Below are positions 46,511 to 55,934 of a stretch of DNA of 64,000 bases, one piece after another; position 1 is the stretch's first letter, and each line of letters opens with the position of its first letter. The stretch spans positions 1,364,001-1,428,000 of the forward strand of contig NZ_JANPVN010000001.1 in assembly GCF_026157085.1 (NCBI RefSeq), given 5' to 3'. The notes beneath the pieces were generated by a model, which made no database searches, was not told the DNA's origin, and saw nothing but the letters and a program-made list of their open reading frames with translations. Both the position numbers and the translations under genes were made by a program. This stretch comes from Sphingomicrobium arenosum. GTDB lineage: Bacteria; Pseudomonadota; Alphaproteobacteria; Sphingomonadales; Sphingomonadaceae.

Positions 46511-49500
46511 TTATAATTCTCCAATGGGATATTCGCGGCGTTCGTCGCGAGTAAAATTGCTCCGGAGCCTTGCTCGCCATTGCTCACGCCATCCGACATC
46601 TTGACCCTTCTCGCGCAGCACCAGGCGGGCAATTGCGGGAAGGACGAAGAGGGTGAGCGCTGTCGCGGTAATCAATCCGCCGATCACGACAGTGGCCAGC
46701 GGACGCTGGACTTCCGCGCCAGTGCCGGTTGCAAGGGCCATAGGCACGAAGCCGAGCGAGGCCACAAACGCTGTCATCAGGACCGGTCGCAACCTCGCCA
46801 ATGCGCCATCGGAGATCGCCTCATCGAGAGACATTCCCTTTTGGAGGCGCTGGCGTATCGCGGTCATCATAACGAGACCGTTCAATACCGCGACGCCCGA
46901 TAAGGCGATGAAGCCCACTGCGGCGGACACCGAGAACGGCATCGCCCTTAAGGCAAGCGCGAAGACCCCGCCTGCCAACGCCATCGGAATCGCGCTGAAG
47001 ACCGCGAGTGCCGGAACCCACCCGCCGAGCGCCATGAACAGGAGCAGCAGCACCAGCGCGAAGCAGACCGGAACGACGAGTGCGAGCCTTGCCTGCGCGG
47101 CCTGGAGGTTCTGGTATTGCCCGCCCCATTCGATGAAGGAAGCAGCCGGCAGATCGACGCTTTCAGAGACGCCTGCCCGGGCCTCCTCGACAAACGACCC
47201 GAGGTCGCGTTCGCGCACGTTCGCCGACACGATCACCAATCGGCGACCCTGCTCCCGGCGAACCTCGGCGAGACCATCGACCACCTGGAAATCCACCAGC
47301 GTGCGAAGCGGAACCGTGACCCCGCTTTCGAGAACTATTGGAAGAGCGCCCAGCTGATCGAAATCGTCCCGGGTCGCATCTTCGAGCCGCACGACGACAT
47401 CAAAACGGCGGTCACCCTCGAATACCAGGCCCGCCGGGCGACCACCCAGCGCGATGGCCACTGATTGCGCGACCTCCTCCACGGTCAGACCGTATCGAGC
47501 GATCGTTGGGCGATCGAAGGCGATGTCCAGCGTAGGAAAGCCAGTGACCTGCTGGACCTTGACGTCGGCAGCACCCTCGACGCCGCGCAGTACCTCGGCC
47601 ACTTCTCCGGCTGACCGGGTCAGCGCGGTGAGGTCGTCTCCGTAGAGCTTGACCGCCACGTCGCCGCGAACACCCGCGATTAGTTCGTTGAACCGCAGTT
47701 CGATGGGTTGGCTGAACTCGTAGAGGTTGCCCACCAGACCGCTGAGCGACTCCTCCATCTGTGCGATGAGTTCATCCTTCGACAGGTCGGGATCGGGCCA
47801 CTCCTTGCGCGGCTTCAGGATCACGTAGGCGTCGGACGCGTTCGGCGGCATCGGATCACTCGCGACCTCGGCCGTGCCGGTGCGCGAGAAAACCAGCTCG
47901 ACTTGCGGGAAGGTCTCGAGCCTGTCCTCCACCTGTCTCTGCATGGCGAGCGATCGTTCGAGCGAGGTCGACGGAATCCGCAGCGACTGAACCGCGATGT
48001 CGCGTTCATCCAGCTGCGGTGTGAACTCGCTGCCAAGGAAGGTGAACACGAAAGCCGCTACGGCGAAGAGCCCGGCGCCCGCTCCGATCACCGGCCAAGG
48101 ACGAGCAATGGCCCGGCGCACCGCCGGGCCATAGCGTTCCTTCGCCATTCGAACAGGCTTGACCTCCTTCTCGGTCAGCTTCCGATTAAGGAGCACCGCG
48201 ATCATCGCCGGCACGAAGGTCAGGGACAGCACGAAGGCGGAAGCGAGTGCCAGCATGACCGTGATGGCCATGGGCGAGAACGTCTTGCCCTCGACCCCCG
48301 TGAAGGTGAGAAGCGGCGCATAGACCAAGAGGATGATCGCCTGACCGTAGACGGTCGGCTTGATCATCTCCTGCGCAGCCAGCCGTGTCTCCGTCAGCCG
48401 TTCGCCGAGGCTGAGCAATCGACCTTCGCGGTGCTGCCTGGCGGCGAGCCGCGCGACGCTGTTCTCGACGATGATAACGGCGCCATCGACGATAAGCCCG
48501 AAGTCCAGTGCCCCGAGGCTCATCAGGTTGCCCGAGACACCAAGCCTGTTCATTCCCACGGCGGCCATCAGCATGGATATCGGAATGACCAATGCGGCGA
48601 TGATCGCAGCACGGATATTGCCGAGCATCAGGAACAAGACTGCGATCACCAGAAGCGCGCCCTCGACGAGATTCTTCTCGACCGTGGCGATGGTCGCATC
48701 GACGAGCGACGAGCGGTTGTAGACGATCTCGGCGACCACTCCGGCAGGGAGCGAGGCGCGGACTTCTTCCAGTCGCTCGGCCGAGGCGGCAGCCACGGTG
48801 CGGCTGTTCTCGCCGCTGCGCATGAGGACCGTGCCCACGACCGCTTCTTCTCCATTGAGCGAGGCAGCACCGGTTCGCAGATCGCCGCCGATGCGAACCG
48901 AGGCGACATCCCCGATCCGGATCGGAACGCCCTCGCGGGTCGCGACCACTGCCTGTTCGATGTCCTGGGTGCCCCCAAGTCGCGCATCGACGCGGACGAG
49001 CAGAGCCTCTCCGGCACGATCGACAAAGTTGGCGCCTTCGGCGAGGTTCGCCGCTTCCAAGGCCTCGATCAGGGAGTCGAACGACAGGCCGTAGCCGGTG
49101 AGACGAGCAGGATCGGGCTGGACGAGGAACTGTTTCTCATAGCCGCCGATCGAGTCCACGCCCGCCACCCCGTCGATGGAGCGCATGAGCGGAGCAACGA
49201 CCCAGTCCTGCACCGTGCGAAGATAGGCTGCCTTCGCGACCTCGGTGTCGAGGCGATCGCCGCGTTCGGTGATGAAGCTCCCGTCCGGCTGCCACCCTGT
49301 TCGACCACCCTTGGGCGCATCGCGACCTCCCGGATACTCGTATTCGATCGTATACATGAGCACTTCGCCCAGGCCGGTCGAGATCGGTCCCATCGTAGGC
49401 TCCGCTCCCTCCGGCAGCGACGCACCGATCGGGGCTAGCCGTTCGTTCACTTGGCTGCGCGCGAAGTAGATGTCGGTGCCTTCTTCGAAGATCGCAGTGA

Positions 49501-49846
49501 CCTGGCTGAAGCCGTTGCGCGAGATCGAGCGGGTCATCTCCAACCCCTCGATCCCGGCAAGCCCGGTCTCGATAGGGAAGGTCACCTGCGTCTCCACCTG
49601 AGAGGGAGAGAGCGCAGGGGCGCTGGTGTTAATTTGCACCTGCGTGTTGGTGATGTCCGGCACCGCATCGATCGGAAGGCGCAAAAGGTTCATGGCGCCG
49701 TAGATGGCTGCGAAAACGGTGAGGACGATGACCGCCCAGCGGAACCGCACGGCGATGTCGAGGATGGCCCCGATCAGACCGTGGCGATGGCTGGCCGTAT
49801 CGGTGTGGGTATCCACGGCGGGCTCGTTCTGAGTCTCAGTGACCAT
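46511..49846 (-). CDS. czcA: RND heavy-metal efflux transporter CzcA/CusA family
   Basis: The 1,111-residue proton-driven inner-membrane pump of a tripartite efflux system. The heavy-metal RND motif DFGLIVDGAVIIVEN (residue ~410) matches the HME1/2 signature D-F-G-x3-D-G-A-x3-V-E-N of the Zn/Co/Cd exporters; the C-terminal LSGVAVLNGLVMMTAI half-repeat is also present. An N-terminal His stretch (DTHTDTASHRHG) is seen. I chose the ATG that overlaps the czcB stop by 11 bases. Order czcC-czcB-czcA-ATPase on one strand is a standard resistance operon. Confidence 0.95.
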   Translation of the reverse strand: MVTETQNEPAVDTHTDTASHRHGLIGAILDIAVRFRWAVIVLTVFAAIYGAMNLLRLPIDAVPDITNTQVQINTSAPALSPSQVETQVTFPIETGLAGIEGLEMTRSISRNGFSQVTAIFEEGTDIYFARSQVNERLAPIGASLPEGAEPTMGPISTGLGEVLMYTIEYEYPGGRDAPKGGRTGWQPDGSFITERGDRLDTEVAKAAYLRTVQDWVVAPLMRSIDGVAGVDSIGGYEKQFLVQPDPARLTGYGLSFDSLIEALEAANLAEGANFVDRAGEALLVRVDARLGGTQDIEQAVVATREGVPIRIGDVASVRIGGDLRTGAASLNGEEAVVGTVLMRSGENSRTVAAASAERLEEVRASLPAGVVAEIVYNRSSLVDATIATVEKNLVEGALLVIAVLFLMLGNIRAAIIAALVIPISMLMAAVGMNRLGVSGNLMSLGALDFGLIVDGAVIIVENSVARLAARQHREGRLLSLGERLTETRLAAQEMIKPTVYGQAIILLVYAPLLTFTGVEGKTFSPMAITVMLALASAFVLSLTFVPAMIAVLLNRKLTEKEVKPVRMAKERYGPAVRRAIARPWPVIGAGAGLFAVAAFVFTFLGSEFTPQLDERDIAVQSLRIPSTSLERSLAMQRQVEDRLETFPQVELVFSRTGTAEVASDPMPPNASDAYVILKPRKEWPDPDLSKDELIAQMEESLSGLVGNLYEFSQPIELRFNELIAGVRGDVAVKLYGDDLTALTRSAGEVAEVLRGVEGAADVKVQQVTGFPTLDIAFDRPTIARYGLTVEEVAQSVAIALGGRPAGLVFEGDRRFDVVVRLEDATRDDFDQLGALPIVLESGVTVPLRTLVDFQVVDGLAEVRREQGRRLVIVSANVRERDLGSFVEEARAGVSESVDLPAASFIEWGGQYQNLQAAQARLALVVPVCFALVLLLLFMALGGWVPALAVFSAIPMALAGGVFALALRAMPFSVSAAVGFIALSGVAVLNGLVMMTAIRQRLQKGMSLDEAISDGALARLRPVLMTAFVASLGFVPMALATGTGAEVQRPLATVVIGGLITATALTLFVLPAIARLVLREKGQDVGWREQWRARLRSNFTRDERREYPIGEL

Positions 49847-50996
49847 GGGTCGCGCCCTCCTTCCCGAGTTCGGCCTTGAGTAGGAAGGCATTGGCGACGG
49901 CTATCCGCCATCCCTCCTGAAGGCCCGAAAGGATCGTCACTTGACCAGCGGATCGTGTCCCGAGCTCAACAGCGCGGGCCTGGAAGCCGGTCTTCGTCCG
50001 GACGAAGACCACGTCTCGTCCTTCGACAACCTGGATAGCGTCTTCGGGCACCGCGATGCGGTCGCGGTCTATCTCACCCGAAGGCCTGATCCGCGCCTGA
50101 AGGAAGGCACCTGGCTGAAGCCCCGGAACGCCGCGCGATAACGACAGGACCGCGGTCGCACTGCGGCTCTCCGGATCGAGCGAAGGCGTCACCGAACGAA
50201 CCCGGGCGCCGATTTCCCGACCGTCGCCAACCACCAGCACGGCCTCGTCACCAGGTTGGATGCGAGAGGCTTCGGCCGAAGGCAGCGCCACCTCGATTTG
50301 GAGACCATTGGGATCGACCACGCGGTAGAGTTCCTCGCCGGCATCGACGAAGGCCCCGAGCACAATCGGTGCCGCGGTGATCCTGCCAGCCAAGGGAGAG
50401 GTTACCGCCAGCGAACGCCCGTCGCCGCTGACGCCAGCGGCCGCCACCGCGGCCTGCGCCCGCTGAAGTTCCGAACGTGCTACGCTGAGGTTCGCCCGCG
50501 CGGCTTCCAAATCCTGGCGGGCCGTGACATTTTCCTCGAACAGACGCCGCTCGCGTTCGTAGGCGGCAGACAGCTCGCTCACCCGCGCGCTTGCTGCGCT
50601 CACCTGGGAGGCGAGAGCAGCGGCATCCGCGCTCTCAATGCGGGCGACGGTCTCGCCGCGTGCCACATAATCGCCCAGCGTCTTGCCGACGGAGCGGACG
50701 ACCCCCGAGGCGCGGGCATCGATACGAGCGGATGCAGTGGGGCTCGCCGCGACCGTCGCTGGGAAGACGAGCTCGACAGCGGCCCCAGACCGGACGGCGG
50801 CCATCTGTATCCCGCCCTCGCTGATCTGCTCTTCGCTAAGGGTGATCACCCCTTCGGGTGTCTCGGCCGCCGTCTCCTCCTGTGCATGGTCGTCGACCTC
50901 GGATGTTGGCCAGAATATCAGCGCCATAGCGCCAATCGCGATCACGATACCGACGAGGATCGCCAGCTTTCTGCGTGTCATTGATATATCCTTCAT
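49836..50996 (-). CDS. czcB: Periplasmic adaptor (membrane fusion) protein CzcB/CusB family
   Basis: A 386-residue adaptor linking CzcA to the outer-membrane channel. One N-terminal TM anchor (LAILVGIVIAIGAMALIFW) leads to the lipoyl/hairpin region (SGVVRSVGKTLGDYVARGET, then coiled SAASARVSELSAAYERERRL and LEAARANLSVARSELQRAQA) and the beta-barrel. The end is GATHGH. It overlaps czcC by ATGA and czcA by 11 bases. Confidence 0.94.
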   Translation of the reverse strand: MKDISMTRRKLAILVGIVIAIGAMALIFWPTSEVDDHAQEETAAETPEGVITLSEEQISEGGIQMAAVRSGAAVELVFPATVAASPTASARIDARASGVVRSVGKTLGDYVARGETVARIESADAAALASQVSAASARVSELSAAYERERRLFEENVTARQDLEAARANLSVARSELQRAQAAVAAAGVSGDGRSLAVTSPLAGRITAAPIVLGAFVDAGEELYRVVDPNGLQIEVALPSAEASRIQPGDEAVLVVGDGREIGARVRSVTPSLDPESRSATAVLSLSRGVPGLQPGAFLQARIRPSGEIDRDRIAVPEDAIQVVEGRDVVFVRTKTGFQARAVELGTRSAGQVTILSGLQEGWRIAVANAFLLKAELGKEGATHGH

Positions 50997-52246
50997 TGTG
51001 CGGCCAGCCCGATCAGTTCGGCTGCGGCCAGACCCCTTTGTTCGCGGGCGGCGATGAGCGCCTCGCGGATCGTGTCACGTGCCTCTGCGGCAGCGAGCAC
51101 TTCGATCAGGGGAAAACGTCCGTTGCGATACCCGATGCGAACGAGACGCAATGCCTCCTCCGCCTGCGGGAGCGATGTCTGCGACAGGGTTTCGACGCGC
51201 GCTTCCGCACCAAGATACCTTGCCCGGGCCGTGGCGACCGCCTGCTCGTAATCCGCGCGAGCTACAGCTTCGCGAGCGTTCGCTGCACGCAACCGAGCCT
51301 CGGCAGCAGCGATGTTGCCCGAATTCCGGTCCCGAAAAGGAAGGGGGATTGAAACGCCGACGAGGAAGGCATTGTCGCCGCTTTCCCCGAAGCGCCGCAC
51401 GCCCGCAGAGACCGTCGGATCGGGAATACGCAAACTTCGCTGCCGCTCGACTTCCGCCGCCGCAGCAGTGCTCTCGGCTCGCGCGACCCTATAGGCGAGG
51501 CTTTCCTGCGCCTCCGACATAAGCGATGCGGGGGGAAGGATATCCGGAAATTGCGCCGGAACGAGCGGCGCTTCACCGCCAGTCCATAAAGTTGCGAGCG
51601 CTGTTCGAGCCGACAGGCTCTCCGCCTCTGCCTCAACCAGGCTAGCGCGCGCTTCGGCGAGCGCCGCATCCGCCCTCAATGCGCGCAGAGGCGGCTCACG
51701 ACCGACCTCGACCAGGACACCAGCAATGCGAGCCAGTTCCTCGTTACGCGCCACGACATCTTCGGCAAGTTCGACCCGCGCAGCCGCTGCAGCAGCTGCG
51801 AGATATCGCTCGCGCACCAGCTGTCCCAGTTCGATCGTGGTAAGGTCGGCCCTGAGAGATGCCAGTTCGGCCTGGGCTTCTGCCGCACCGATCCGCGCGG
51901 ATCGCTTGCCGCCGAGTTCGAGACGCTGGCCGACGGAGAGCGTATATTCGGTAGACTGGAGACCCGAGAATGCGCCGCTGCCGGCGACGTTCTCGACGTC
52001 GAACGAGATTTCCGGGTTCGGGCTCAGGCGAGCCTGATCGATAAGCGCGACCGCCGCGTCGGTTTCAGCGCGGGGCCCCACGAGGCGGGGGTTGGTGATG
52101 GCGGTGTCGGCCTCAGCGGCGACCCCGCTGAGTTCAAGGGCGTCGTCGAGCGTGACGACACGCGGGTCCTGCGCGCTGGCAGGTCCGGTGGACAGGGCGA
52201 GTATCAGCCCCCAGACGGGGGCTGCTCGCCACGATATGGCGAACAT
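50993..52246 (-). CDS. czcC: Outer-membrane channel CzcC/CusC (TolC) family
   Basis: A 417-residue outer-membrane factor. Signal peptide (GLILALSTGPASA-QD), then two OEP repeats with long helices (ARLSPNPEISFDVENVAGSG; IPDPTVSAGVRRFG; FLVGVSIPLPFRDRNSGNI are the characteristic strands and turns). It forms the periplasmic tunnel and outer-membrane pore for the pump. First gene of the czcCBA-ATPase unit; the CzcI-like gene lies 65 bases upstream on the same strand. Confidence 0.93.
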   Translation of the reverse strand: MFAISWRAAPVWGLILALSTGPASAQDPRVVTLDDALELSGVAAEADTAITNPRLVGPRAETDAAVALIDQARLSPNPEISFDVENVAGSGAFSGLQSTEYTLSVGQRLELGGKRSARIGAAEAQAELASLRADLTTIELGQLVRERYLAAAAAAARVELAEDVVARNEELARIAGVLVEVGREPPLRALRADAALAEARASLVEAEAESLSARTALATLWTGGEAPLVPAQFPDILPPASLMSEAQESLAYRVARAESTAAAAEVERQRSLRIPDPTVSAGVRRFGESGDNAFLVGVSIPLPFRDRNSGNIAAAEARLRAANAREAVARADYEQAVATARARYLGAEARVETLSQTSLPQAEEALRLVRIGYRNGRFPLIEVLAAAEARDTIREALIAAREQRGLAAAELIGLAAQ

Positions 52247-52311
52247 GGATGGGTATTCCTCTGCTGACGTTCAGTTCGGCGTCGGAAAACAGGTCCGACG
52301 CGCGGCGAACG

Positions 52312-52668
52312 TCAGGCGCGAGGAGGGGGTGTTGCCAGTTCGATCAGGTTGGATGCGAATGTGGGTTGGGTGCCAGAGCGTAGGATGCTTACATCCGACA
52401 CCAAAGCAAAGGATTCAGTTGGCCGCCCAACTGCCTGCGATGAATGATGGCAGTGGCCATGGGCACAGGCTTCGTGTTTTTCCGAACCCGTTTCATCAGT
52501 GTCACCATCTTTGTGCTGCTTAAGCTGCAATGCAACCGGAGGTTCGCCAGCACAAACCGCCGCTTCGGCTACTGGAGCCCATAGAGCCCCTAGCGCAATA
52601 CATAGCGCTATGACCTGAAGCATCAAAGAGCGGGGAAAGCGCCATTTCATCACGCGGATCACTAACAT
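52312..52668 (-). CDS. CzcI-like small periplasmic metal-binding protein
   Basis: A 118-residue exported protein. The signal (LMLQVIALCIALGALWAPVAEA) is followed by a short mature part with a metal-binding His/Cys cluster HEACAHGHCHHSSQ and a Pro-rich end (TPPPRA). Proteins of this build lie directly upstream of czcC in many resistance operons (CzcI), where they tune induction in the periplasm. I start it at the ATG giving MLVIRVMKWRF; earlier TTG and later ATG codons are possible. Confidence 0.65.
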   Translation of the reverse strand: MLVIRVMKWRFPRSLMLQVIALCIALGALWAPVAEAAVCAGEPPVALQLKQHKDGDTDETGSEKHEACAHGHCHHSSQAVGRPTESFALVSDVSILRSGTQPTFASNLIELATPPPRA

Positions 52669-52797
52669 GGGAGCCGCCTTTTGCAAGCATCGTCTGAGTT
52701 TGGGCCGGTTGCTGACGTTCTGCTCCGAGGTCGAAAGACCTACAACCTGCCCTCAAGACGCGCAATTTGGCGAGGGCCGAGTGAAGTGTCCATTGCG

Positions 52798-52820
52798 ATT
52801 AGGCCTTGGCGATGCCTAAT
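52798..52820. promoter_or_regulatory. Inverted repeat upstream of a CDF transporter
   Basis: ATTAGGC (52798-52804), 9-base spacer, GCCTAAT (52814-52820), a perfect 7-bp dyad just before the ATG at 52828. It could be a metal-regulator operator; no MerR or ArsR gene is visible next to it. Confidence 0.4.
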
Positions 52821-52827
52821 TGACCCC

Positions 52828-53451
52828 ATGTCCGCAGATTGTTGTTCCGCCAAGGCCGCAGAGTTGGAGAAGGTCGCTCGTCAAATCGAGCAGCGGCGGG
52901 TGCTAGTCGCCGTTCTGGTCATCAACGTGGCCATGTTCGTTTTAGAGTTCGGCGCAGGGGTGGTCGCAGGCTCGACCGCGCTGATGGCAGACGCTTCCGA
53001 CATGCTGGGTGACGCAATAGTTTATGCGGTTAGTCTCTATGCTCTAGCTCGATCTAATCGGTGGAAGGCGGGAGCCGCGATGCTCAAAGGCGTCGTGATC
53101 TGTGCGCTCGGCATCGGAATTGCATTCAACGTGGTGGCCAAGGTCAACAGCGGGGTCGCTCCCTCGTCCGCGTTGATGCTGTGTTTCGGCGGGCTTGCCC
53201 TCGTCGCTAACCTGGTTTGCCTACGGCTGCTGACACGCTTTCGTCACCAAGACGTCAACATGGCGAGCACCTTCGAATGCTCGCGCAACGACGTGATCAA
53301 CAATTGCGGGGTGCTGCTCGCGGCCGTGCTTGTCTGGTGGCTGGCCTCGCCTTGGCCCGACGTCATCATTGGCAGTCTCATGGCACTCATTTTTCTGCGC
53401 TCCGCCATCCGAGTTATTCGCGAGGCCGCGCCGCAACTACGGCCGGCGTAA
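52828..53451 (+). CDS. Cation diffusion facilitator family transporter (short form)
   Basis: A 207-residue six-TM CDF antiporter exporting divalent metal. MSADCCSAKAAELEKVARQI has a Cys pair at the N-terminus. TM2 has GSTALMADASDMLGDAIVYA with the D-x-x-x-D metal site, and TM5 the variant FECSRNDVINNCG. It lacks the cytoplasmic C-terminal domain, as others of this short subgroup do. The frame is open upstream but no earlier start makes a better N-terminus. Divergent from the CzcI-like gene. Confidence 0.85.
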   Translation: MSADCCSAKAAELEKVARQIEQRRVLVAVLVINVAMFVLEFGAGVVAGSTALMADASDMLGDAIVYAVSLYALARSNRWKAGAAMLKGVVICALGIGIAFNVVAKVNSGVAPSSALMLCFGGLALVANLVCLRLLTRFRHQDVNMASTFECSRNDVINNCGVLLAAVLVWWLASPWPDVIIGSLMALIFLRSAIRVIREAAPQLRPA

Positions 53452-53653
53452 CAACTTGCTCTCGTTCCGATTCAGCCGCCTGGCAGAGCATTTCAGCCAA
53501 ACCTGCAACTCCAGCGATTTATGCTCAATTCTCGGTCATCATATCTTGGCGATTATCGAGAATAATGAATTGCTGGGACGCCCGATCAATTACCGAGCTG
53601 CACATTGTCGTGTATGCACCTAAGTCCTGCGAAACCGGTGACGAGGGATTATC

Positions 53654-54559
53654 ATGAGGGCACATGCCCAGCATCTTGCCGGACAAGGCGCAGCGCTAAG
53701 ATGGTCTGCGCTGCTTACCGGAACCTACTTCCTGATCGAATTGGCGGTAGGTATCGCTACCGGATCGGTCGCCGTACTCTCGGACGCTTTCCACACCTTT
53801 TCGGCGGTCGGCGGCGTCGTGGTGGCCATGGCAGCAGCCCGCATCGCCGCGCGCAGCGGCTCGACAAATCGGACTTTTGGGTACTTTCGGGCAGAAATCA
53901 TCGGCGCGCTGGTGAATGGTGTCTTCTTGTTCGGTATGGCTATTCTTGTGCTTTGGATGGGTGTCATGCGCCTACGCAGCCCGGTCGATCTGCCTACGGG
54001 GCCAATGCTCTGGGTGGCGCTGGGAGGTCTCGTGACCGAAGTCATTTCATTATGGCTTCTTCATTCCCATCAGAAGGCCGACCTCAATATCAAGGGGGCC
54101 TATTGGCATGTGCTCCAGACCTTCGTCGGCAGCTTCATCATCATCATCGCCGCGCTGGTCATTCGATTTACCGGCTTTGCCGCGATCGACCCTATCCTCG
54201 GCATGGTGTTTGGGGTCGTTCTGTTACTGGCGTCGATGCAAATCATGCGCGAAGCTGTCCATGTCCTCATGGAAGGGGCACCGCGGGATATCGATCTGGA
54301 AGAGTTGATACGACATCTCGCCGCGATATCGCACGTGATCGACATTCATCATGCCCACGCTTGGGAACTGACATCGGGCAAGGCTATTTTCAGTTCTCAC
54401 CTCCGCGTCGACGAGGCCGCCGATGTAGCCGACGTCCTTGAATTGACGCACGCGAAAGTCAAAGACGCCGGCTTTTATTCGGCGACAATCCAGATCGAAA
54501 CCGCCTGTCTGGACGAGGAAGCCGATCGTGACATCGACGTCGTTGGGAAGGGCACCTGA
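53654..54559 (+). CDS. CDF-family transporter (CzcD/ZitB-like) with altered metal sites
   Basis: A 301-residue CDF protein with six TM helices and a normal cytoplasmic C-terminal domain (DIHHAHAWELTSGKAIFSSH). By alignment with ZitB-type H-x-x-x-D motifs, TM2 reads LSDAFHTFSAVGG and TM5 GAYWHVLQTFVGS, so both usual metal-site aspartates are Ala and Thr. It may have another substrate, other ligands, or no transport function. It begins 202 bases after the first CDF gene, with no recognisable gene between, and has GAGGGATTATC before the ATG. Confidence 0.85.
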   Translation: MRAHAQHLAGQGAALRWSALLTGTYFLIELAVGIATGSVAVLSDAFHTFSAVGGVVVAMAAARIAARSGSTNRTFGYFRAEIIGALVNGVFLFGMAILVLWMGVMRLRSPVDLPTGPMLWVALGGLVTEVISLWLLHSHQKADLNIKGAYWHVLQTFVGSFIIIIAALVIRFTGFAAIDPILGMVFGVVLLLASMQIMREAVHVLMEGAPRDIDLEELIRHLAAISHVIDIHHAHAWELTSGKAIFSSHLRVDEAADVADVLELTHAKVKDAGFYSATIQIETACLDEEADRDIDVVGKGT

Positions 54560-54583
54560 CCGTTACAGGCAGATCCCGACCGC

Positions 54584-54874
54584 TTAGTCGAGTTGGCCAG
54601 ACAGTTTATCCGAGCGCTCAAAAAATTTGCGAACGTCAGCCGCGGCCAATTCAGTTAGCGGATGACGTTGGCCGCCATCCTTCGGACTGATGGTGAGGGC
54701 GAGTTGCTCGATTGCTGCGCGCTGCTGTGTTGAGATGTCGCATAACAAACCCGTCACTATCGTTTCCAGCGCAATGAGCCTGATACGCATCTGGACGAGT
54801 TCGGAATGATCGAGCGGGGGGACATCCCATTGCCCATCCGTCCTGCTCTTCCCGGCTTCATTATCGGTGGTCAT
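54584..54874 (-). CDS. Hypothetical small protein in the metal region
   Basis: A 96-residue soluble protein starting MTTDNEAGKSRTDGQWDVPP, with GGAG upstream. It is helical (MRIRLIALETIVTGLLCDIS; AAADVRKFFERSDK) with one Cys. No family recognised. It converges on the CDF gene. Proteins of this size are frequent in metal islands of sphingomonads, but this one gives no clue to function. Confidence 0.55.
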   Translation of the reverse strand: MTTDNEAGKSRTDGQWDVPPLDHSELVQMRIRLIALETIVTGLLCDISTQQRAAIEQLALTISPKDGGQRHPLTELAAADVRKFFERSDKLSGQLD

Positions 54875-55015
54875 GCTTGTCTGCTCCTTCCGGTCTTCGG
54901 CGGAGTACGAAGTCACCTCTCCGCCCAGTGCAACGAAGCGGGCGGCAAGCGCAGAGATACTGGACGCAGAACGTCACCACTGCCGCCTGCCAGGGAAACT
55001 GCGGCGCAGCCGTCC

Positions 55016-55591
55016 CTAACGGGGAGCGCGCGACGAGCTGTGGTAGCGCACGATCTTCCAGCCATCCTTGTCATGATGCAGCACCGAGGTGGCGACGCCG
55101 TCGCGGGCGATTTCGCGCCCGTCCTTCAGCTTGATGTCGTAGCGGTAGGTTTCGCGGCCGAGCGCCATATGTCCCATCACCTCGACCTCGAGCGTGGGGT
55201 CGGTGAAGGTGAAGCTCTCGATGGCGTCGAGCTCGGGGCCGATATGGTGCGCGAGATAGTTGGCGAAGTTGCCTTCATCCTTCCCGTTCTCGAACACGCG
55301 GCTTTTCTCGGCGAAAAGCGGGGTCATCGCCTCGGCGTCACGCGCAACCAGCGCCGCGCGGTAGGATTCGAGCGTCGTCGCCGCGCCCTTGCGCATCATC
55401 TCGGCATGCATTGCGTGGTCCATGCCCTCATGCCCGACCTTCTCGGCATCTTGCATGCCGTGCTTCTCGTGGCCGGCTTCGACAACCGCCTCGGTCTGGT
55501 GACCGGCATGATCGGAATGGTCCTGCGCGAGCGAGGGTGTGGCCATCGCCGCGAGGGCGATGGGTAGCGCGGCAAATCCAGTCTTCAACAT
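55016..55591 (-). CDS. Exported SnoaL/NTF2-like protein with His-rich N-terminus
   Basis: A 191-residue secreted protein. Signal peptide (FAALPIALAAMATPSLA-QD), then a His/Met-rich stretch (HSDHAGHQTEAVVEAGHEKH; DHAMHAEMMRKG) and a C-terminal NTF2/SnoaL-like domain (YRAALVARDAEAMTPLFAEK; YRYDIKLKDGREIARDGVAT). It may buffer copper or another metal in the periplasm. GGAAAT lies before the start. Not coupled to its neighbours. Confidence 0.75.
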   Translation of the reverse strand: MLKTGFAALPIALAAMATPSLAQDHSDHAGHQTEAVVEAGHEKHGMQDAEKVGHEGMDHAMHAEMMRKGAATTLESYRAALVARDAEAMTPLFAEKSRVFENGKDEGNFANYLAHHIGPELDAIESFTFTDPTLEVEVMGHMALGRETYRYDIKLKDGREIARDGVATSVLHHDKDGWKIVRYHSSSRAPR

Positions 55592-55934
55592 GGTGATTTC
55601 CTTTCATCAAAGCCAACGCCACGATCCCGCAACGGCGCGGGTGTCGCGGGAATTTTCGCCGTCGGCGCGAACACTATCGAGGCTTGCAGGGCTAAAATTC
55701 TGCTCGACCCCCAGACCGTGAATTCGCTTTGGACTGTGTCATGGACATGCAATCCCGGTCCAGTACTTCTGTTGTCGCACCGGGCTTGCTCGCATGCTCT
55801 CGCTCAGCAAGCTCAGTGGCGCGAGGCCGCAGGGTCAAGCTTTCTGTTGCCCCTCATGGCAGCCCAGCCGCCTTCCCTGCTACAATCGCGCTCTCGCACG
55901 ATCTACTTCCCGATGCCATGGGGGCGGGCGGGTA
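55592..55934. other. Intergenic region in the metal block
   Basis: A 343-bp stretch between two leftward genes holding the promoter of the NTF2-like gene. A 97-residue frame on the plus strand (55729-56022) runs into the FAD protein's 3' end and has no start signal or recognised content. I see no repeat or RNA gene. Confidence 0.4.
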
